NCBI RefSeq assembly: GCF_002906655.1
Contig: NZ_CP025794.1
Span: 2,976,001 to 3,040,000 of the forward strand
Direction: 5' to 3'
DNA: 64,000 nucleotides
From: Vibrio hyugaensis
GTDB lineage: Bacteria > Pseudomonadota > Gammaproteobacteria > Enterobacterales > Vibrionaceae
A program made the translations under genes and the position numbers. Shown here in pieces: positions 63,987 through 64,000 of the stretch. Numbering within the stretch: position 1 is the first letter of the stretch; each line of letters starts with the position of its first letter. The notes beneath the pieces are model-generated. The model did not search any database and was not told the origin of the DNA. It saw only the letters and a program-made list of their open reading frames with translations.

Positions 63987-64000
63987 ATGAAGGTTGTTAA
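63987..64000 (+). CDS. rpmJ2: Start of L36 type B gene, cut by window edge
   Basis: ATG AAG GTT GTT begins a frame three bases after the rpmE2 stop, preceded by AAGGAG at six-base spacing. Only four codons (MKVV) are visible, so identity rests on context: the type B L36 gene (ykgO), which begins MKV, follows ykgM in a Zur-controlled pair in other gammaproteobacteria. Confidence 0.65.

Overview
The window is chromosomal DNA from a Vibrio, most likely of the Harveyi clade (V. parahaemolyticus, V. alginolyticus, V. campbellii and relatives). The evidence is the complete Na+-translocating NADH:quinone reductase operon followed by apbE and nqrM, an OmpK porin, a DUF2850 protein, a multidomain GH18 chitinase, and a Vibrio-type interspersed repeat with TATACCCAAGT ends. 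Species assignment is inference. No rRNA, tRNA, CRISPR array, prophage or complete insertion sequence was seen. Nearly all genes are housekeeping or core accessory genes.

Layout: 1-5.4 kb holds glycerol and glycerophosphodiester use (glpFK leftward, glpTQ rightward, candidate GlpR and CRP sites between). 5.4-10.6 kb holds a YqaE-like small membrane protein with a secreted Cys-rich protein, dapD, the poorly understood GGGtGRT protein with its NifU-like partner behind a foldable leader, and SOS-controlled yebG. 10.7-14.8 kb holds a LysR regulator divergent from a TDT transporter, then a DUF3413 membrane sulfatase. 15.1-25.0 kb holds recC, a MITE-like repeat and a structured spacer, then recB-recD. 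25-30.2 kb holds a small ORF, argA with two ARG boxes, a DUF2850 protein, mltA, tcdA and csdE. 30.2-33.9 kb holds the leftward panE-yajL-csdA operon and ompK.

34.1-37.4 kb is a probable four-gene operon (LON-domain protein, DUF4397 lipoprotein, ECF sigma factor, ChrR-type zinc anti-sigma) behind a promoter that looks like the target of its own sigma factor. 37.4-41.8 kb holds ampG, the leftward rlmG-yajG-ppiA operon and divergent bolA. 42.2-49.5 kb holds nqrABCDEF, apbE and nqrM. 49.5-55.3 kb holds a two-receiver GGDEF protein, dinB with a perfect SOS box, a RecQ-family helicase tail-to-tail with dinB, a GreA/GreB-family protein and a DUF2884 (YggN) protein. 55.3-64 kb holds a GH18 chitinase, a sodium-dependent transporter, yaeP with a DUF4250 gene, a DUF533 (YebE-like) protein, proS, trmO, and a probable Zur-controlled rpmE2-rpmJ2 pair cut by the window edge.

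The least understood units are the GGGtGRT/NifU-like pair with its leader, the ECF/ChrR operon that includes a LON-domain protein and a DUF4397 lipoprotein, and the recC-recB spacer, where a repeat element appears to supply the recC stop codon.
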